DNA from: Pseudomonadota bacterium | GTDB taxonomy: Bacteria; Pseudomonadota; Gammaproteobacteria; Burkholderiales; Burkholderiaceae_C | Assembly: GCA_022566735.1 (NCBI GenBank) | Contig: JADFIG010000010.1 | Coordinates: forward strand, 1 to 64,000 | DNA length: 64,000 nt | Reading direction: 5' to 3' | Part shown: in pieces, positions 24,895 to 34,788 of the stretch | Layout of the letters: each line of letters begins with the position of its first letter | How positions within the stretch are numbered: position 1 is the first letter of the stretch | The notes under the pieces: generated by a model | What the model saw: only the letters and a program-made list of their open reading frames with translations | Databases searched by the model: none | Told to the model about the DNA's origin: nothing | Position numbers and translations under genes: made by a program

Positions 24895-25791
24895 ATGCCC
24901 CAGCCTCCCGCCCCCCGATCCGCGTTCGTGCCTTCCGGCTGGGATCACCCCGATGCGGTCGCCCTGCAATTGAAGCCCGGCTGGTGGCCCCAGGCCCGCA
25001 CCGCCTTGCGCTGGTGGATGGGTGCGCCGTGGCGGGGTGAACTCCACCGCGTCATCGCCGCCGACCCGGTCTGGCAACAGCTGCTGGCCATGCAGCCCCA
25101 ATGCCTGCGCCCGCTGATCCGCTGCTACATCGACCGCCGCTACCCCGTCTGGCAACGCCAGCAACTGGGCACGGAAGACTTCCGCAGGGCCGGCCAGCAC
25201 TTCGCGCCTGCGCACAAGCTGCAACTCGCGCAAGGGCAAGCCTGCGAGCTGCTGCCCCTGGGCGAGGGTTTCAGCGCCTGCCTGGAGCTCAACGACCTGC
25301 ACCCGGAAGAAGGCTTGTGGGCCCTGACGCTGCGCGCGCCCGAGCAATCGCGCGTGTTCCAGCTGAGCTTCGCCTTCTGCCCGGGTGGCTCGCTGCTGGT
25401 GGGCTCGGTGCAAGGCGGCAAACGCCGCGAGGGCTTCCAGCCCGAGGTCGCCATCAAGGCGCTCACCAAGCTCTGTCACGGCCTGCGGCCGCAGCACCTG
25501 CTGATCCACCTGCTGATGGCCTTGGCCGCCAAATGGGGCTGCCAGGACGTGCGCTTCGTCGCACCGCGCCACCAGGCCAAGAGCCGCTGGCACCGGCCGG
25601 CCCGCCACATCCGATTCGACTACGAGGGGCTGTTCAAGGAACTGGGCATGAGCCGGCTCGGGCACGGGCACTGGCGCGCGCCGCCGCAACTGGCACGGCG
25701 CGACCTCGCCGAGGTGGACAGCCGCAAGCGCGCCCAGTACCGGCGCCGCCACGAGATGCTAGACGGCTTCAGCGAGGCGTTGCGCCGCTGA
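24895..25791 (+). CDS. DUF535 (VirK/YbjX) family protein
   Basis: 298 residues from the ATG at 24895. Family features are YIDRRYPVWQRQQLG, then FQLSFAFCP, then LIHLLMALAAKWGCQDVRFV and AKSRWHR, ending RKRAQYRRRHEML. VirK/YbjX proteins are linked to virulence and envelope modification in enterobacteria, without known chemistry. The start is unclear: an AGGAGG at 24852 has no standard start codon at proper distance, and an in-frame GTG lies at 24841. The 3' end overlaps the convergent bioD gene by 23 bases. Confidence 0.8.
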   Translation: MPQPPAPRSAFVPSGWDHPDAVALQLKPGWWPQARTALRWWMGAPWRGELHRVIAADPVWQQLLAMQPQCLRPLIRCYIDRRYPVWQRQQLGTEDFRRAGQHFAPAHKLQLAQGQACELLPLGEGFSACLELNDLHPEEGLWALTLRAPEQSRVFQLSFAFCPGGSLLVGSVQGGKRREGFQPEVAIKALTKLCHGLRPQHLLIHLLMALAAKWGCQDVRFVAPRHQAKSRWHRPARHIRFDYEGLFKELGMSRLGHGHWRAPPQLARRDLAEVDSRKRAQYRRRHEMLDGFSEALRR

Positions 25792-26530
25792 ACGGCGGCA
25801 GGCGCACACCGCTGCCCAGCACGGCCACATCGGCGTGCGGATCCCAGCCGAAATGCGCCAGCAAGGGCGCCTGCAGGCGGGCCTGCAGCGTGGCCAGGTT
25901 GGCGCCCTGCTCGGGCATGCCGGGGTCCACCACATTGGCCACCCAACCCGCCAGGCGCAGGCCACGCGACAGGATGGCCTCCTGCGTCAGCAAGGCGTGG
26001 TTGAGGCAGCCCAGGCGCAAGCCCACCACCAGCACCACCGGCAGGGCCAGGCGCTGGGCCAGGTCGGCGCTGGTGGCCCAGCCGCCATCGTGCGCGGCCG
26101 CATCGGCGGCGTCTGCGGGGTCGGGCTCGCTCAGGGGCACGATGAAGCCGCCCGCGCCCTCCACCACCACCGCATCGGCGTGCTGGCGCAGGGCATGGAA
26201 GCTGGCCTCGATGTGGGACAGGTCGATGCGCTGGCCGTCGCGGCGCGCGGCGATGTGCGGCGACAGCGGGTCGGGCAAGGCGTAGGGGTTGTCGAAGGCC
26301 GGCGGCACGGCCAGGCTGGAGGCGGCACGCAAGGCCGCCACGTCCTCGTTGAGCCAGTGGCCGGGGCGCCCGTCGGCGCCATCGACCCAGTCGCAACCCG
26401 CGGCCACCGGCTTCATGCCGACGACGCGCTCGTGCCCGGCCTGGCGCAGCGCATGGATGAGGGCGCAGCTCGCGCGGGTCTTGCCCACGCCCGTGTCGGT
26501 GCCGGTGACGAAGAAGGCGGGATGGGTCAT
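25769..26530 (-). CDS. bioD: Dethiobiotin synthetase
   Basis: 253 residues. The P-loop is FFVTGTDTGVGKT, followed by MKPVAAG and VEGAGGFIVPL, all diagnostic. It closes the ureido ring of dethiobiotin from DAPA, CO2 and ATP. It lies 39 bases downstream of bioA on the same strand, so the two are one operon. Its last 23 bases overlap the end of the opposing DUF535 gene. Confidence 0.95.
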   Translation of the reverse strand: MTHPAFFVTGTDTGVGKTRASCALIHALRQAGHERVVGMKPVAAGCDWVDGADGRPGHWLNEDVAALRAASSLAVPPAFDNPYALPDPLSPHIAARRDGQRIDLSHIEASFHALRQHADAVVVEGAGGFIVPLSEPDPADAADAAAHDGGWATSADLAQRLALPVVLVVGLRLGCLNHALLTQEAILSRGLRLAGWVANVVDPGMPEQGANLATLQARLQAPLLAHFGWDPHADVAVLGSGVRLPPFSGATPR

Positions 26531-26569
26531 GGCGGGGTGCCTCGGGTTCAGGGCGACATCAGCCCGGCA

Positions 26570-27970
26570 TCAGGCCAGTGGCGCCGTGGACGTCGGGAGT
26601 GCGTTGCTGGCGGCCAGGGCGTCGACCTCGGCCAGCACGGCGTCGAGCACGCGCAGCAGACCCTCGGCCAGGAAGCGCTGGTCCTCGGGCGTGAGCACAT
26701 AGGGCGGCATGACGTAGAGCGTGCTGCCAATCGGGCGCAAGAGCAAGCCCGCCGCCATCGCCGCGCGGTGGAAACGCTGCGCGAAGCTGGGCTCGGTGGT
26801 GTCGATGTCCCAGGCCCAGATCATGCCGATGTGGCGGTGCGCCTTCACGCGCGGGTGGCGGCGCAGCGGCTCGGTCAGGGCGTGGAAATGCGCGGCGGCC
26901 TCGCGGTTGCGCGCCAGCACGTCGCGGCCTTGCAGGTCACGCGCGGCGAAGGTGTCGAGCACGGCCAGCGCGGCCCGGCAGGCCAGCGGGTTGCCCGTGT
27001 ACGAGTGCGAGTGCAGGAAGCCGTGCACCGTGCGGTCATCCCAGAAGGCCTGGTAGACAGCGTCGGTGGTGAGCACGGCCGACAGCGGCAACACGCCCCC
27101 CGTGAGGCCCTTGCTCAGGCAGATGAAGTCGGGCTTGACGGCCACGCCATCGGGCCCGAGGGCCTGCTGGTGCGCGAACAGCGTGCCCGTGCGGCCGAAG
27201 CCCACGGCGATCTCGTCGGCGATCCAGTGCACCTGGTGCTGGTCGCACAGGCGGCGCACGGCCACAAGGTAGGCGGGGTCGTGCATGGCCATGCCGGCCG
27301 CGCCCTGCACCAGCGGCTCCAGGATGAGGGCGGCGATCTCATGTGCGTGCGCGGCCAGGTGGGCGGCCAGCGCGTCGATGCAATGCTGCAGGTGCTGTTC
27401 GGCCGACACCCCCGGCGCGGCGCGGCGCGGGTCGGGCGACGGCAGCGTGGCGCTCAGGCGCAGCAGCGGCGCGTAGGCTTCGCGGAACAGCGGGATGTCG
27501 GTGACGGACAGCGCCCCCACCGTCTCGCCGTGGTAGCCGCCCTCCAGCCCGATGAAGCGGTGCTTGCCGGCCTGGCCCCGGTTGCGCCAGCTGTGCGCGC
27601 TCATCTTCAGCGCGATCTCGGTGGCGCTGGCGCCGTCGCTGGCATAAAACGCATGGCCCAGGCCGGTGAGCTGGCCCAGGCGCTCGGACAGCTCGACCAC
27701 CGGCGGGTGCGTGAGCCCGGCCAGCATGATGTGGTCGATGCGGCCGAGCTGGTCGGTGATGGCCTCGCGGATGGGCGCGAAGCCGTGGCCGAACAGGTTG
27801 ACCCACCAGGAGCTGACGGCGTCGAGGATGCGGTGGCCGGCATCGTCGATCAACCAGGGCCCGTCGGACGACACGATGGCGCGCGGCGGCACCTGCTCGT
27901 GCTGCTTCATCTGCGTGCACGGATGCCAGACGGCGTGGCGGCTGCGTTCGGCCCAGTCTTGCGTGCTCAT
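26570..27970 (-). CDS. bioA: Adenosylmethionine-8-amino-7-oxononanoate aminotransferase
   Basis: 466 residues, class III aminotransferase. It opens HAVWHPCTQMKQHE, the BioA hallmark, and has EGGYHGETVGALSV, DEIAVGFGRTGTLFAH and the PLP lysine in FICLSKGLTGG. It converts KAPA to DAPA using S-adenosylmethionine. It is first of the bioA-bioD unit; queD ends 22 bases upstream on the same strand, so a longer queE-queD-bioA-bioD transcript is possible. Confidence 0.96.
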   Translation of the reverse strand: MSTQDWAERSRHAVWHPCTQMKQHEQVPPRAIVSSDGPWLIDDAGHRILDAVSSWWVNLFGHGFAPIREAITDQLGRIDHIMLAGLTHPPVVELSERLGQLTGLGHAFYASDGASATEIALKMSAHSWRNRGQAGKHRFIGLEGGYHGETVGALSVTDIPLFREAYAPLLRLSATLPSPDPRRAAPGVSAEQHLQHCIDALAAHLAAHAHEIAALILEPLVQGAAGMAMHDPAYLVAVRRLCDQHQVHWIADEIAVGFGRTGTLFAHQQALGPDGVAVKPDFICLSKGLTGGVLPLSAVLTTDAVYQAFWDDRTVHGFLHSHSYTGNPLACRAALAVLDTFAARDLQGRDVLARNREAAAHFHALTEPLRRHPRVKAHRHIGMIWAWDIDTTEPSFAQRFHRAAMAAGLLLRPIGSTLYVMPPYVLTPEDQRFLAEGLLRVLDAVLAEVDALAASNALPTSTAPLA

Positions 27971-27992
27971 GCCTTCAACCGGTCAGACGTGG

Positions 27993-28364
27993 TCACACAT
28001 TCGGGCGGTAGGCACAGCGGTCGCCCGCGGCGCGCGAGACCACCACCGCACACACCTGCGGGATGCGTTGCCTGGCCTGGTCATGGATGAACACGCAGAG
28101 GTTCTCCAGCGTCGGCGCGCCCAGGCCAGCCACCTCGTCGAGGAAGTGGTGGTCGAGCTGGCTGCGGATGCCGGCGATCACCTCGCGCAGCACCGCCAGG
28201 TCCACCACCATGCCCGAATCGGCCTGGCGCTCGCCGCGCACGACGACCTCGGCCGTGTAGGTGTGGCCGTGGATGCGGCGGCTGCCCGCGGCTTCCTCGG
28301 GCGAAACCTGGCGCTTGAGGGTGTGCGCGGCATCGAAGGAAAAGGTCTGGCTCAGCTCGAACAT
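27993..28364 (-). CDS. queD: 6-carboxytetrahydropterin synthase-family protein (QueD) with Ser at the catalytic Cys position
   Basis: 123 residues of the PTPS/QueD fold. Zinc ligands are FSFDAAHTL and IHGHTYTAEV; the catalytic Asp-His pair is in LDHHFLDEV, and ATLENLCVF is typical. In E. coli QueD a catalytic Cys lies four residues before HGH (CGRLHGH); here that position is Ser (SRRIHGH). The neighbour queE on the same strand supports a role in 7-deazaguanine/queuosine synthesis. The substitution may mark a PTPS subfamily with changed chemistry or a subgroup norm; I cannot decide from sequence. Confidence 0.85.
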   Translation of the reverse strand: MFELSQTFSFDAAHTLKRQVSPEEAAGSRRIHGHTYTAEVVVRGERQADSGMVVDLAVLREVIAGIRSQLDHHFLDEVAGLGAPTLENLCVFIHDQARQRIPQVCAVVVSRAAGDRCAYRPNV

Positions 28365-28397
28365 CGGGAGGTCCTCAAGGCGAGGGGAAAAAGAAAA

Positions 28398-29060
28398 TCA
28401 GCGGATGCCCAGGGACTTGTGCGTCTGCACGCTCAGCAGCCACTCGGGGTGGTCCAGGCACCATTGCACGGCCCAGGTGGCGGCCTGTTGACGGGCGTCA
28501 GCATCGGAGCTGTCCATCGCCTGCACGCGGCGCTGGCCGAAGCGCCAGGACGACATCGCCTGCAGATCGGCCTCGGTGAAGCCGGCCTGCGGCACCACCA
28601 CCTTGAGTTCGTGGCCCGAGGTCTGCACCACCGTCGAGCCCGCCTTGGGGCTGACGCAGACCCAGTCCAGGCCGGCCGGCGCGGCGATGGTGCCGTTGGT
28701 CTCCACCGCGATCAGGAAGCCCTCGGCGTGCAGGGCGTCGATCAGCTCGGCATCCACCTGCAGCAGCGGCTCGCCGCCGGTCAGCACCACGAAGCGCTGG
28801 CCCTGGCGGCCGGCCTCGGTGTCGGGCCAGAAGCTGGCGATGCGCGCGGCCAGGGCCTCGGCATGCTCGAACTTGCCGCCACCCAGCCCGTCGGTGCCGA
28901 CGAAATCGGTGTCGCAGAAGCGGCAGACGGCGCTGGCGCGGTCGGCCTCGCGGCCCGACCACAGGTTGCAGCCGGCAAAGCGGCAGAACACCGCAGGCCG
29001 TCCGGCATGCGTGCCCTCGCCTTGCAGGGTGTAGAAGATTTCCTTGACGCTGTAGCTCAC
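28398..29060 (-). CDS. queE: 7-carboxy-7-deazaguanine synthase
   Basis: 220 residues from a GTG at 29060, fixed by AGGAG eight bases upstream and by SYSVKEIFYTLQGEG. The radical SAM cluster is the long variant: CNLWSGREADRASAVCRFC (C-x14-C-x2-C), as in many proteobacterial QueE. VVLTGGEPLLQ and AVETNGT follow. It converts 6-carboxytetrahydropterin to CDG, the step after QueD. It sits 33 bases upstream of queD in the same direction. Confidence 0.94.
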   Translation of the reverse strand: MSYSVKEIFYTLQGEGTHAGRPAVFCRFAGCNLWSGREADRASAVCRFCDTDFVGTDGLGGGKFEHAEALAARIASFWPDTEAGRQGQRFVVLTGGEPLLQVDAELIDALHAEGFLIAVETNGTIAAPAGLDWVCVSPKAGSTVVQTSGHELKVVVPQAGFTEADLQAMSSWRFGQRRVQAMDSSDADARQQAATWAVQWCLDHPEWLLSVQTHKSLGIR

Positions 29061-29079
29061 GTTGCCGACTCCTGAAGGC

Positions 29080-29307
29080 TCATCGCAGGCCCGTCCACCA
29101 CACGCCCAGGGCCGAGGCCAGCACCAGGCCCGCGTAGGTCGCCATGGCGCCATCGCGGCCGGTCAGCAGCCAGCCTGCGACCAGCACCGCCACGTTCAAC
29201 AAGGCGCACCAACGCACCTGCCGCCACCAGCCTGCGGACTGGAGCGCGCGCCACCACACCAGGCGCGCCAGGGCGGGCACGAGCACCGCCATGGCCAAAG
29301 CCGGCAT
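29080..29307 (-). CDS. Small hypothetical membrane protein
   Basis: About 75 residues from the ATG at 29307: MPALAMAVLVPALARLVWWR, then a second segment ALLNVAVLVAGWLLTG and a third TYAGLVLASALGVWW. Three membrane helices with short loops. The frame stays open upstream to an ATG at 29419 that would overlap the hemA start, and TTG codons lie just upstream, so the start is uncertain. It lies 19 bases before queE on the same strand. No function known. Confidence 0.5.
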   Translation of the reverse strand: MPALAMAVLVPALARLVWWRALQSAGWWRQVRWCALLNVAVLVAGWLLTGRDGAMATYAGLVLASALGVWWTGLR

Positions 29308-29402
29308 GAAGAAATTCAACAAGTGGCTGAAAAATTGACCCACATCATGGGGGGCCAGGATCGGAAAACCCCTGCGCTGACCCACAAGCAAACCGGGGAT
29401 TT

Positions 29403-29408
29403 TATAAT
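29403..29408 (+). promoter_or_regulatory. Consensus -10 box (TATAAT) close to the hemA start
   Basis: A perfect TATAAT ends eight bases before the hemA ATG, so a transcript from it would have almost no leader. A CTGACC hexamer 20 bases upstream is a poor -35. The site also reads as TATAAA on the other strand and might serve the small membrane protein gene. Confidence 0.4.
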
Positions 29409-29416
29409 CTTTGCCC

Positions 29417-30790
29417 ATGACCGTCCTGACCCTGGGCCTGAACCACCACACCGCCGCAGTCGATCTGCGTGGCCGGTTCGCGTTCGCGGTCGACCAGCTC
29501 GCCCCGGCCCTGCGCCAGTTGCACGAGCGGCTGGCCGCCCCGCACCACCACGCGGGCGCCCAGGCCCAGGCCCAGCCGGAAGTCGCCCTGCTGTCCACCT
29601 GCAACCGCACCGAGCTGTACTGCGCGCCGGGCGCGTGGGGAACCTCCGCGGTCGCCTCGGCCGGTGCCCTGCGCCACGCTGCCATCGAGTGGCTGGCCCA
29701 GATCGGCCAGGTCGGCAGCGAGGAACTGCTGCGCCACACCTACCTGCTGGAAGACGGGCAAGCCGCCCGCCACGCCTTCCGCGTCGCCAGCGGGCTGGAC
29801 TCCATGGTGCTGGGCGAGCCGCAGATCCTCGGCCAGATGAAGCAGGCCGTGCGCGAGGCCGACACCGCCGGCACCCTGGGCACAACCCTGCACCAGCTCT
29901 TCCAGCGCGGCTTCGCCGTGGCCAAGGAGGTGCGCACCTCGACGGAAATCGGCGCGCACTCCATCAGCATGGCGGCTGCGGCCGTGCGCCTGGCCAGCGA
30001 GCTGTTCGAGGACCTGGGCCGCACCCGCGTGCTCTTCGTGGGCGCCGGCGAGATGATCGAGCTCACCGCCACCCACTTCGCCGCCCGCAACCCGCGCGCC
30101 ATGGCCGTGGCCAACCGCACGCTGGAGCGCGGCGAAAAGCTCGCCACCCACCTCGGCGCCCAGGCCATCCGCCTGGCCGACCTGCCCCAGCGCCTGCACG
30201 AGTTCGACATCGTCGTCTCCTGCACCGCCAGCACCCTGCCCATCATCGGCCTGGGCGCCGTCGAGCGCGCGCTCAAGGCCCGCAAGCGCCGCCCCATGTT
30301 CATGGTCGACCTGGCCGTGCCGCGCGACATCGAGCCCGAAGTCGGCCGCCTGGGCGACATCTACCTCTACACGGTCGATGACCTCTCTGCCCTGGTGCAG
30401 ACCGCCGGCGAAAAGCGCCAGGCCGCCGTCGCCCAGGCCGAAGCCATCATCGAAACCGGCGTGCAAGGCTTCGTCAGCTGGTTGGACCAGCGCACCACCG
30501 TGCCCCTCATCCAGGCCCTGCACACCCAGGCCGACGCCTGGCGCAGCGCCGAGATCGCCCGCGCCCGCAAGCTGCTGGCCAAGGGCGAAGACGTCGAGGC
30601 CGTGCTCGAAGCCCTCTCCCGCGGCCTCACGCAGAAGATGCTGCACGGTGCCCTGGCCGAGCTGCACAGCGCCGACAGCCGCCACCGCCCGCAGGTCGCG
30701 GCCTCGCTGTCGCGCCTGTTCCTGCGGGGCGACCTGGCCGCCACCCCCCAGCCCCGCCCGCCGCGCCACGACAGCGAGGACCCCGCGTGA
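29417..30790 (+). CDS. hemA: Glutamyl-tRNA reductase
   Basis: 457 residues. It opens [20 protein letters not shown] and has the nucleophile Cys in [28 protein letters not shown] and the NADPH domain [14 protein letters not shown] follow. It reduces glutamyl-tRNA to glutamate-1-semialdehyde, the first step of tetrapyrrole synthesis by the C5 route. The ATG at 29417 is fixed by homology. The stop overlaps the GTG of prfA by four bases, a coupled arrangement conserved across proteobacteria. Confidence 0.96.
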   Translation: MTVLTLGLNHHTAAVDLRGRFAFAVDQLAPALRQLHERLAAPHHHAGAQAQAQPEVALLSTCNRTELYCAPGAWGTSAVASAGALRHAAIEWLAQIGQVGSEELLRHTYLLEDGQAARHAFRVASGLDSMVLGEPQILGQMKQAVREADTAGTLGTTLHQLFQRGFAVAKEVRTSTEIGAHSISMAAAAVRLASELFEDLGRTRVLFVGAGEMIELTATHFAARNPRAMAVANRTLERGEKLATHLGAQAIRLADLPQRLHEFDIVVSCTASTLPIIGLGAVERALKARKRRPMFMVDLAVPRDIEPEVGRLGDIYLYTVDDLSALVQTAGEKRQAAVAQAEAIIETGVQGFVSWLDQRTTVPLIQALHTQADAWRSAEIARARKLLAKGEDVEAVLEALSRGLTQKMLHGALAELHSADSRHRPQVAASLSRLFLRGDLAATPQPRPPRHDSEDPA

Positions 30791-31932
30791 GCCTGCAGCT
30801 CGCGCCCGCCCTGGCTTCCTCGCTCGACCGCCTGGCCCGCCGCCTGCAGGAGCTCGACGCCGCCCTGGCCGACCCGGCCATCGCCGCCGACAACCGCCGC
30901 TACCGCGAGCTCTCGCGCGAACACGCCGAGGTCAGCGAGGTCTGCGCACTCGCGCGCCGCCATGCCCAGCGCGAAGACGACCTCGCCACCGCCCGCGAGA
31001 TGCTGGAAGATGCCCGCGGTTCCGCGCAAGATGCGGCACAAAACGCCGAACTCCGCGCCATGGCCCAGGAGGAAATCGCCCAGGCCGAGGCCGAACTCGA
31101 CGCCCTCGTCGCCCAGCTGCAGACCGCCTTGCTGCCGCGCGACCCGGACGACGCCCGCCCCGCCTTCCTCGAAATCCGCGCGGGCACCGGCGGCGACGAA
31201 TCCGCGCTGTTCGCCGCCGACCTGGCCCGCATGTACAGCCGCTACGCCGAACGCCAGGGCTGGCGCTGCGAGATCCTCTCGGCCAGCGAATCCGACCTGG
31301 GCGGCTACAAGGAAGTCGTGCTGCGCCTCGACGGCAGCGACGCGGCCCAGGGCGCCTACGGCCGGCTCAAGTTCGAGTCCGGCGGCCACCGCGTCCAGCG
31401 CGTGCCCGCCACCGAATCGCAAGGCCGCATCCACACCAGCGCCTGCACCGTCGCCGTGCTGCCCGAGGCCGACGAGGCCCAGGCCGTCCAGCTCAACCCG
31501 GCCGACCTGCGCATCGACACCTTCCGCGCCAGCGGCGCCGGCGGCCAGCACATCAACAAGACGGACTCGGCCGTGCGCGTCGTCCACCTGCCCACCGGCA
31601 TCGTGGCCGAATGCCAGGACGGCCGCAGCCAGCACAGCAACAAGGCCCGCGCCCTGCAGGTGCTGCAAGCCCGCATCCAGGAAAAAGAGCGCAGCGAGCG
31701 CGCCGCCAAGGAAGCCGCCACCCGCAAGGGCCTGATCGGCAGCGGCGACCGCTCCGACCGCATCCGCACCTACAACTTCCCGCAAGGCCGGCTGACCGAC
31801 CACCGCATCAACCTGACGCTCTACAAGCTCGGCCAGGTGATGGAGGGCGAACTCGACGACGTCATCGCCGCGCTGCTGTCGGCCCAGGCTGCCGAACAAC
31901 TCGCCGAACTGGAGGCCGCCAGTGGTGTCTGA
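30787..31932 (+). CDS. prfA: Peptide chain release factor 1
   Basis: 381 residues from a GTG. It has the RF1 tripeptide PAT in [15 protein letters not shown] for UAA/UAG reading, and the catalytic GGQ in [15 protein letters not shown], whose Gln is methylated by PrmC. It is slightly longer than the usual 360 because of a longer N-terminal coiled coil. It is translationally coupled to hemA (four-base overlap) and prmC (11-base overlap). Confidence 0.96.
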   Translation: MSLQLAPALASSLDRLARRLQELDAALADPAIAADNRRYRELSREHAEVSEVCALARRHAQREDDLATAREMLEDARGSAQDAAQNAELRAMAQEEIAQAEAELDALVAQLQTALLPRDPDDARPAFLEIRAGTGGDESALFAADLARMYSRYAERQGWRCEILSASESDLGGYKEVVLRLDGSDAAQGAYGRLKFESGGHRVQRVPATESQGRIHTSACTVAVLPEADEAQAVQLNPADLRIDTFRASGAGGQHINKTDSAVRVVHLPTGIVAECQDGRSQHSNKARALQVLQARIQEKERSERAAKEAATRKGLIGSGDRSDRIRTYNFPQGRLTDHRINLTLYKLGQVMEGELDDVIAALLSAQAAEQLAELEAASGV

Positions 31933-32788
31933 TGCCGACCAGGCCGCAGCGATGTCGCAGATGCCACCGGCCACCATCGCCCAGGCCCTGCAGCACGCCC
32001 GCGAGGCCGGCCTCGACCGCCTGGACGCCCAGCTCATCGCCTGCGCCGTGCTGGATCGGTCGCGCACCTGGCTGCTGGCCCACGACACCGACGCCCTGGC
32101 CGAGCCCGATGCCCGGCGCATCGCCGCCCTCGTGGCCCGCCGCGCCGCCGGCGAACCCCTGGCCTACCTGCTGGGCGACCAGGCGTTCTTCGGCCTGAAC
32201 CTGCGCGTCACGCCCGACGTGCTCATCCCCCGCCCCGACACCGAAACCCTGGTGAACTGGGCGCTGGCGCTGCTGCCCGCCGACCGCCCCTGCCGCGTCG
32301 CCGACCTGGGCACCGGCAGCGGCGCCATCGCCCTGGCCATCGCCTCGCAGCGCCCGCTGGCCGAGGTCACGGCGGTCGACCTCTCCGAAGGCGCCCTGGC
32401 CGTGGCCCGCGGCAATGCCGCTGCGCTGGGCCTGGACCGCGTGCGCTTCCTCGCCGGCAGCTGGCTGACGCCGCTGGCCGGCCAGCGCTTCGACCTCATC
32501 GTCAGCAACCCACCCTACATCGCCGAGGGCGACCCCCACCTGCCCGCCCTGCGCTTCGAGCCCACCTCGGCCCTGACCGCCGGTGCCGACGGCCTCTCGG
32601 ACCTGCGCGAGATCGTCGCCCGCGCGGGTGGGCATATTCACGGAAACGGCCACCTCTTGCTGGAGCACGGTTACAACCAGGCGGACGAGGTGGGCCAACT
32701 CCTGCGCGCCGCCGGCTTCACCGATGTGAGCACACGCTTCGACCTGGGGCCCCAGCCCCGCTGCACCGGCGGACGCTGGCCCGGCTGA
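31922..32788 (+). CDS. prmC: Peptide chain release factor N5-glutamine methyltransferase
   Basis: 288 residues. The N-terminal helical domain is followed by a SAM domain with [16 protein letters not shown] and the substrate motif NPPYIAEGD. Between them [12 protein letters not shown] is typical of PrmC. It methylates the GGQ glutamine of RF1 and RF2. The GTG at 31922 overlaps the end of prfA by 11 bases, consistent with the hemA-prfA-prmC operon. Confidence 0.95.
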   Translation: MVSDADQAAAMSQMPPATIAQALQHAREAGLDRLDAQLIACAVLDRSRTWLLAHDTDALAEPDARRIAALVARRAAGEPLAYLLGDQAFFGLNLRVTPDVLIPRPDTETLVNWALALLPADRPCRVADLGTGSGAIALAIASQRPLAEVTAVDLSEGALAVARGNAAALGLDRVRFLAGSWLTPLAGQRFDLIVSNPPYIAEGDPHLPALRFEPTSALTAGADGLSDLREIVARAGGHIHGNGHLLLEHGYNQADEVGQLLRAAGFTDVSTRFDLGPQPRCTGGRWPG

Positions 32789-32946
32789 GCCCCGGGAAAC
32801 CTCGCTCCTGCCCCCCGGCGGTTTGGGGCACATTGACCGTCCCGCGGTGCTTTTGGCAAACGCAACAGCTTTGACGAAGGCTAACAACTCTGAAACACAG
32901 ATTCAGAGTCGCCCCGTAGCATGAAGACGTTCTCCAGGAGCGCACC

Positions 32947-33783
32947 ATGTGCCGATCAACCCGCCACCCGACCGCCCGCCACCCTCACCTTGCCGCCCCC
33001 GTCCGTTCAGCAGCCAGCCTGCTGCTGGCCTGGGGTGGGTTGATGCTGGCACAGGTGCCGCAGGTGGCGCACGCGCAGATGGTGCCGCGCGCCGAGCACT
33101 TCCTGCACCAGGGGCAGGCCGGCGCCTCCGGTGTCACCGCCGTGCGCCTGCGCTGGGGCGCCGCCAGCGTGGCCAGTGACGCGTCCGGCCACGGTCTGGC
33201 GCTGAAGGGTGCTGGCGGCGACAAGGCTGCGGGTGCTTCTGCCGGCCTCTCGCCCGATGCCCTCCCCCGTTGGGAAGGCCGCATCGGTGCGGTCATCGAC
33301 CGCCCGGTCAACCCCCTGCGCGACAACTTCGTGCTCGCCCAACCCATGCAGGCCGGCTTGCGCATGCGCAGCCTGCACGTCCTGACCGACTACTACGTCG
33401 GCGGCGGCTTCCGGGCCACCGTCGGCCTGGTCAGCGGCGAATCCGGGCAGGCCTGGTGGTCCAGCGGCGACAACGGCGGCGGCCTCAACGTCAGCCTGCA
33501 GCACATCGACAGCCTGGGCTCGCCCATCGGCCTGGGCAGCCAGCGCGGCCTGACCCTGCCGCAAGCCAACGCCTACATCGGCGCCGGCTACAGCACCCGC
33601 CTGGGCAACCCGCAGCAAAGCGAGGTCTGGCGCTTCAATGCCGACTTCGGCCTCCTCAACGTCAACCCCAACAGCGCCGGCCGCTTCTCGGACGTGCTGG
33701 TGGGCGACCGATCGCTGGACGACGCCCTGCGCTCGTTGCGCATGCGCCCGGTCTTCAAGGTGTCGGTGGGCTACGCGTTCTGA
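32947..33783 (+). CDS. Hypothetical outer-membrane beta-barrel-like protein
   Basis: 278 residues with a signal peptide ([20 protein letters not shown], cleavage near AHAQM). The second half has amphipathic alternation and a C-terminal aromatic (KVSVGYAF), as in outer-membrane barrels. Segments [18 protein letters not shown] and [14 protein letters not shown] recall small barrel proteins, but I cannot name a family with certainty. AGGAG lies eight bases before the ATG. It sits between prmC and grxD, 158 bases after prmC. Confidence 0.7.
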   Translation: MCRSTRHPTARHPHLAAPVRSAASLLLAWGGLMLAQVPQVAHAQMVPRAEHFLHQGQAGASGVTAVRLRWGAASVASDASGHGLALKGAGGDKAAGASAGLSPDALPRWEGRIGAVIDRPVNPLRDNFVLAQPMQAGLRMRSLHVLTDYYVGGGFRATVGLVSGESGQAWWSSGDNGGGLNVSLQHIDSLGSPIGLGSQRGLTLPQANAYIGAGYSTRLGNPQQSEVWRFNADFGLLNVNPNSAGRFSDVLVGDRSLDDALRSLRMRPVFKVSVGYAF

Positions 33784-33883
33784 CGCCGCGCCAACCGCAC
33801 GCGCCGAGTGTCCGCGCAGCGCGCTCCAGCTTCCCAGGCCTGCTATAACCGGGCCTGTTGATTTTTTGAAGAAGCACACAGCC

Positions 33884-34195
33884 ATGAGCGACGTTCAGCA
33901 ACGCATCGACGACATCGTCAAGGGCCACAAGGTGGTCCTGTTCATGAAGGGCACCGCCCAGTTCCCCCAATGCGGTTTTTCCGGCCGCGCCATCCAGATC
34001 CTCAAGGCCTGCGGCGTGCAGAACGTGACGACCGTGAACGTGCTGGAAGACGAAGCCATCCGCCAGGGCATCAAGGCATACGCCAACTGGCCCACCATCC
34101 CGCAGCTCTACGTCAACGGCGAGTTCGTCGGTGGCTCGGACATCATGATGGAGATGTACCAGTCGGGCGAGTTGCAGCAGGAACTGGCCAAGTAA
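33884..34195 (+). CDS. grxD: Monothiol glutaredoxin, Grx4 family
   Basis: 103 residues. The active site is CGFS in [15 protein letters not shown], followed by [19 protein letters not shown] with the TIPQ cis-Pro and glutathione contacts. Grx4 proteins bind a glutathione-ligated 2Fe-2S cluster and deliver it in iron-sulfur assembly. The ATG at 33884 is fixed by homology. ubiX follows eight bases after the stop, suggesting co-transcription. Confidence 0.96.
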   Translation: MSDVQQRIDDIVKGHKVVLFMKGTAQFPQCGFSGRAIQILKACGVQNVTTVNVLEDEAIRQGIKAYANWPTIPQLYVNGEFVGGSDIMMEMYQSGELQQELAK

Positions 34196-34203
34196 GCGCC
34201 ACC

Positions 34204-34776
34204 GTGACCCACCGCCCGCCCCGCCTCATCGTCGGCATCACCGGCGCCAGCGGTGCCATCCATGGTGTGCGCCTGCTGGAGCGCGCGCATGCCCTGGGTG
34301 TGCACACCCACCTGGTGGCCACGCCGGCGGGCATCCTCAACGTCCACCACGAACTGGGGCTGGACCGGCAGGCACTCGAAGACCTCGCCACCGAGGCCCA
34401 CGCCCCGGGCGATGTGGGCGCCTGCATCGCCAGCGGCAGCTTCTCCACCGACGCGATGGTGATCGCGCCCTGCTCCATGAAAACGCTGGCCTCCGTGGCC
34501 CACGGCTTCGGCGACAACCTGCTGACCCGGGCCGCCGACGTCACGCTCAAGGAGCGCCGCCGCCTGGTGCTGATGGTGCGCGAAACGCCCTTCAACCTGG
34601 CCCACCTGCGCAACATGACGGCGGTCACCGAGATGGGCGGCATCGTCTTCCCGCCGCTGCCGGCCTACTACCACCGCCCGCAAAGCATCGACGACACCGT
34701 CAACGAGACGGTGGAACGCGTGCTGGCCCTGCTCGGCCTGGACGCAGCCCAGCCGCAAGCCTGGCGGGGCCTGTGA
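34204..34776 (+). CDS. ubiX: Flavin prenyltransferase UbiX
   Basis: 190 residues from a GTG. Flavoprotein motifs are LIVGITGASGAIHGVRLLE, ASGSFSTDAMVIAPCSMKTL, LVLMVRETPFNLAHLRNM and IVFPPLPAYYHRP. It makes prenylated FMN, the cofactor of the UbiD decarboxylase in ubiquinone synthesis. It lies eight bases after grxD. The C-terminus converges with the lytic transglycosylase gene. Confidence 0.95.
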   Translation: MTHRPPRLIVGITGASGAIHGVRLLERAHALGVHTHLVATPAGILNVHHELGLDRQALEDLATEAHAPGDVGACIASGSFSTDAMVIAPCSMKTLASVAHGFGDNLLTRAADVTLKERRRLVLMVRETPFNLAHLRNMTAVTEMGGIVFPPLPAYYHRPQSIDDTVNETVERVLALLGLDAAQPQAWRGL

Positions 34777-34788
34777 AGGCCAGCGCGA

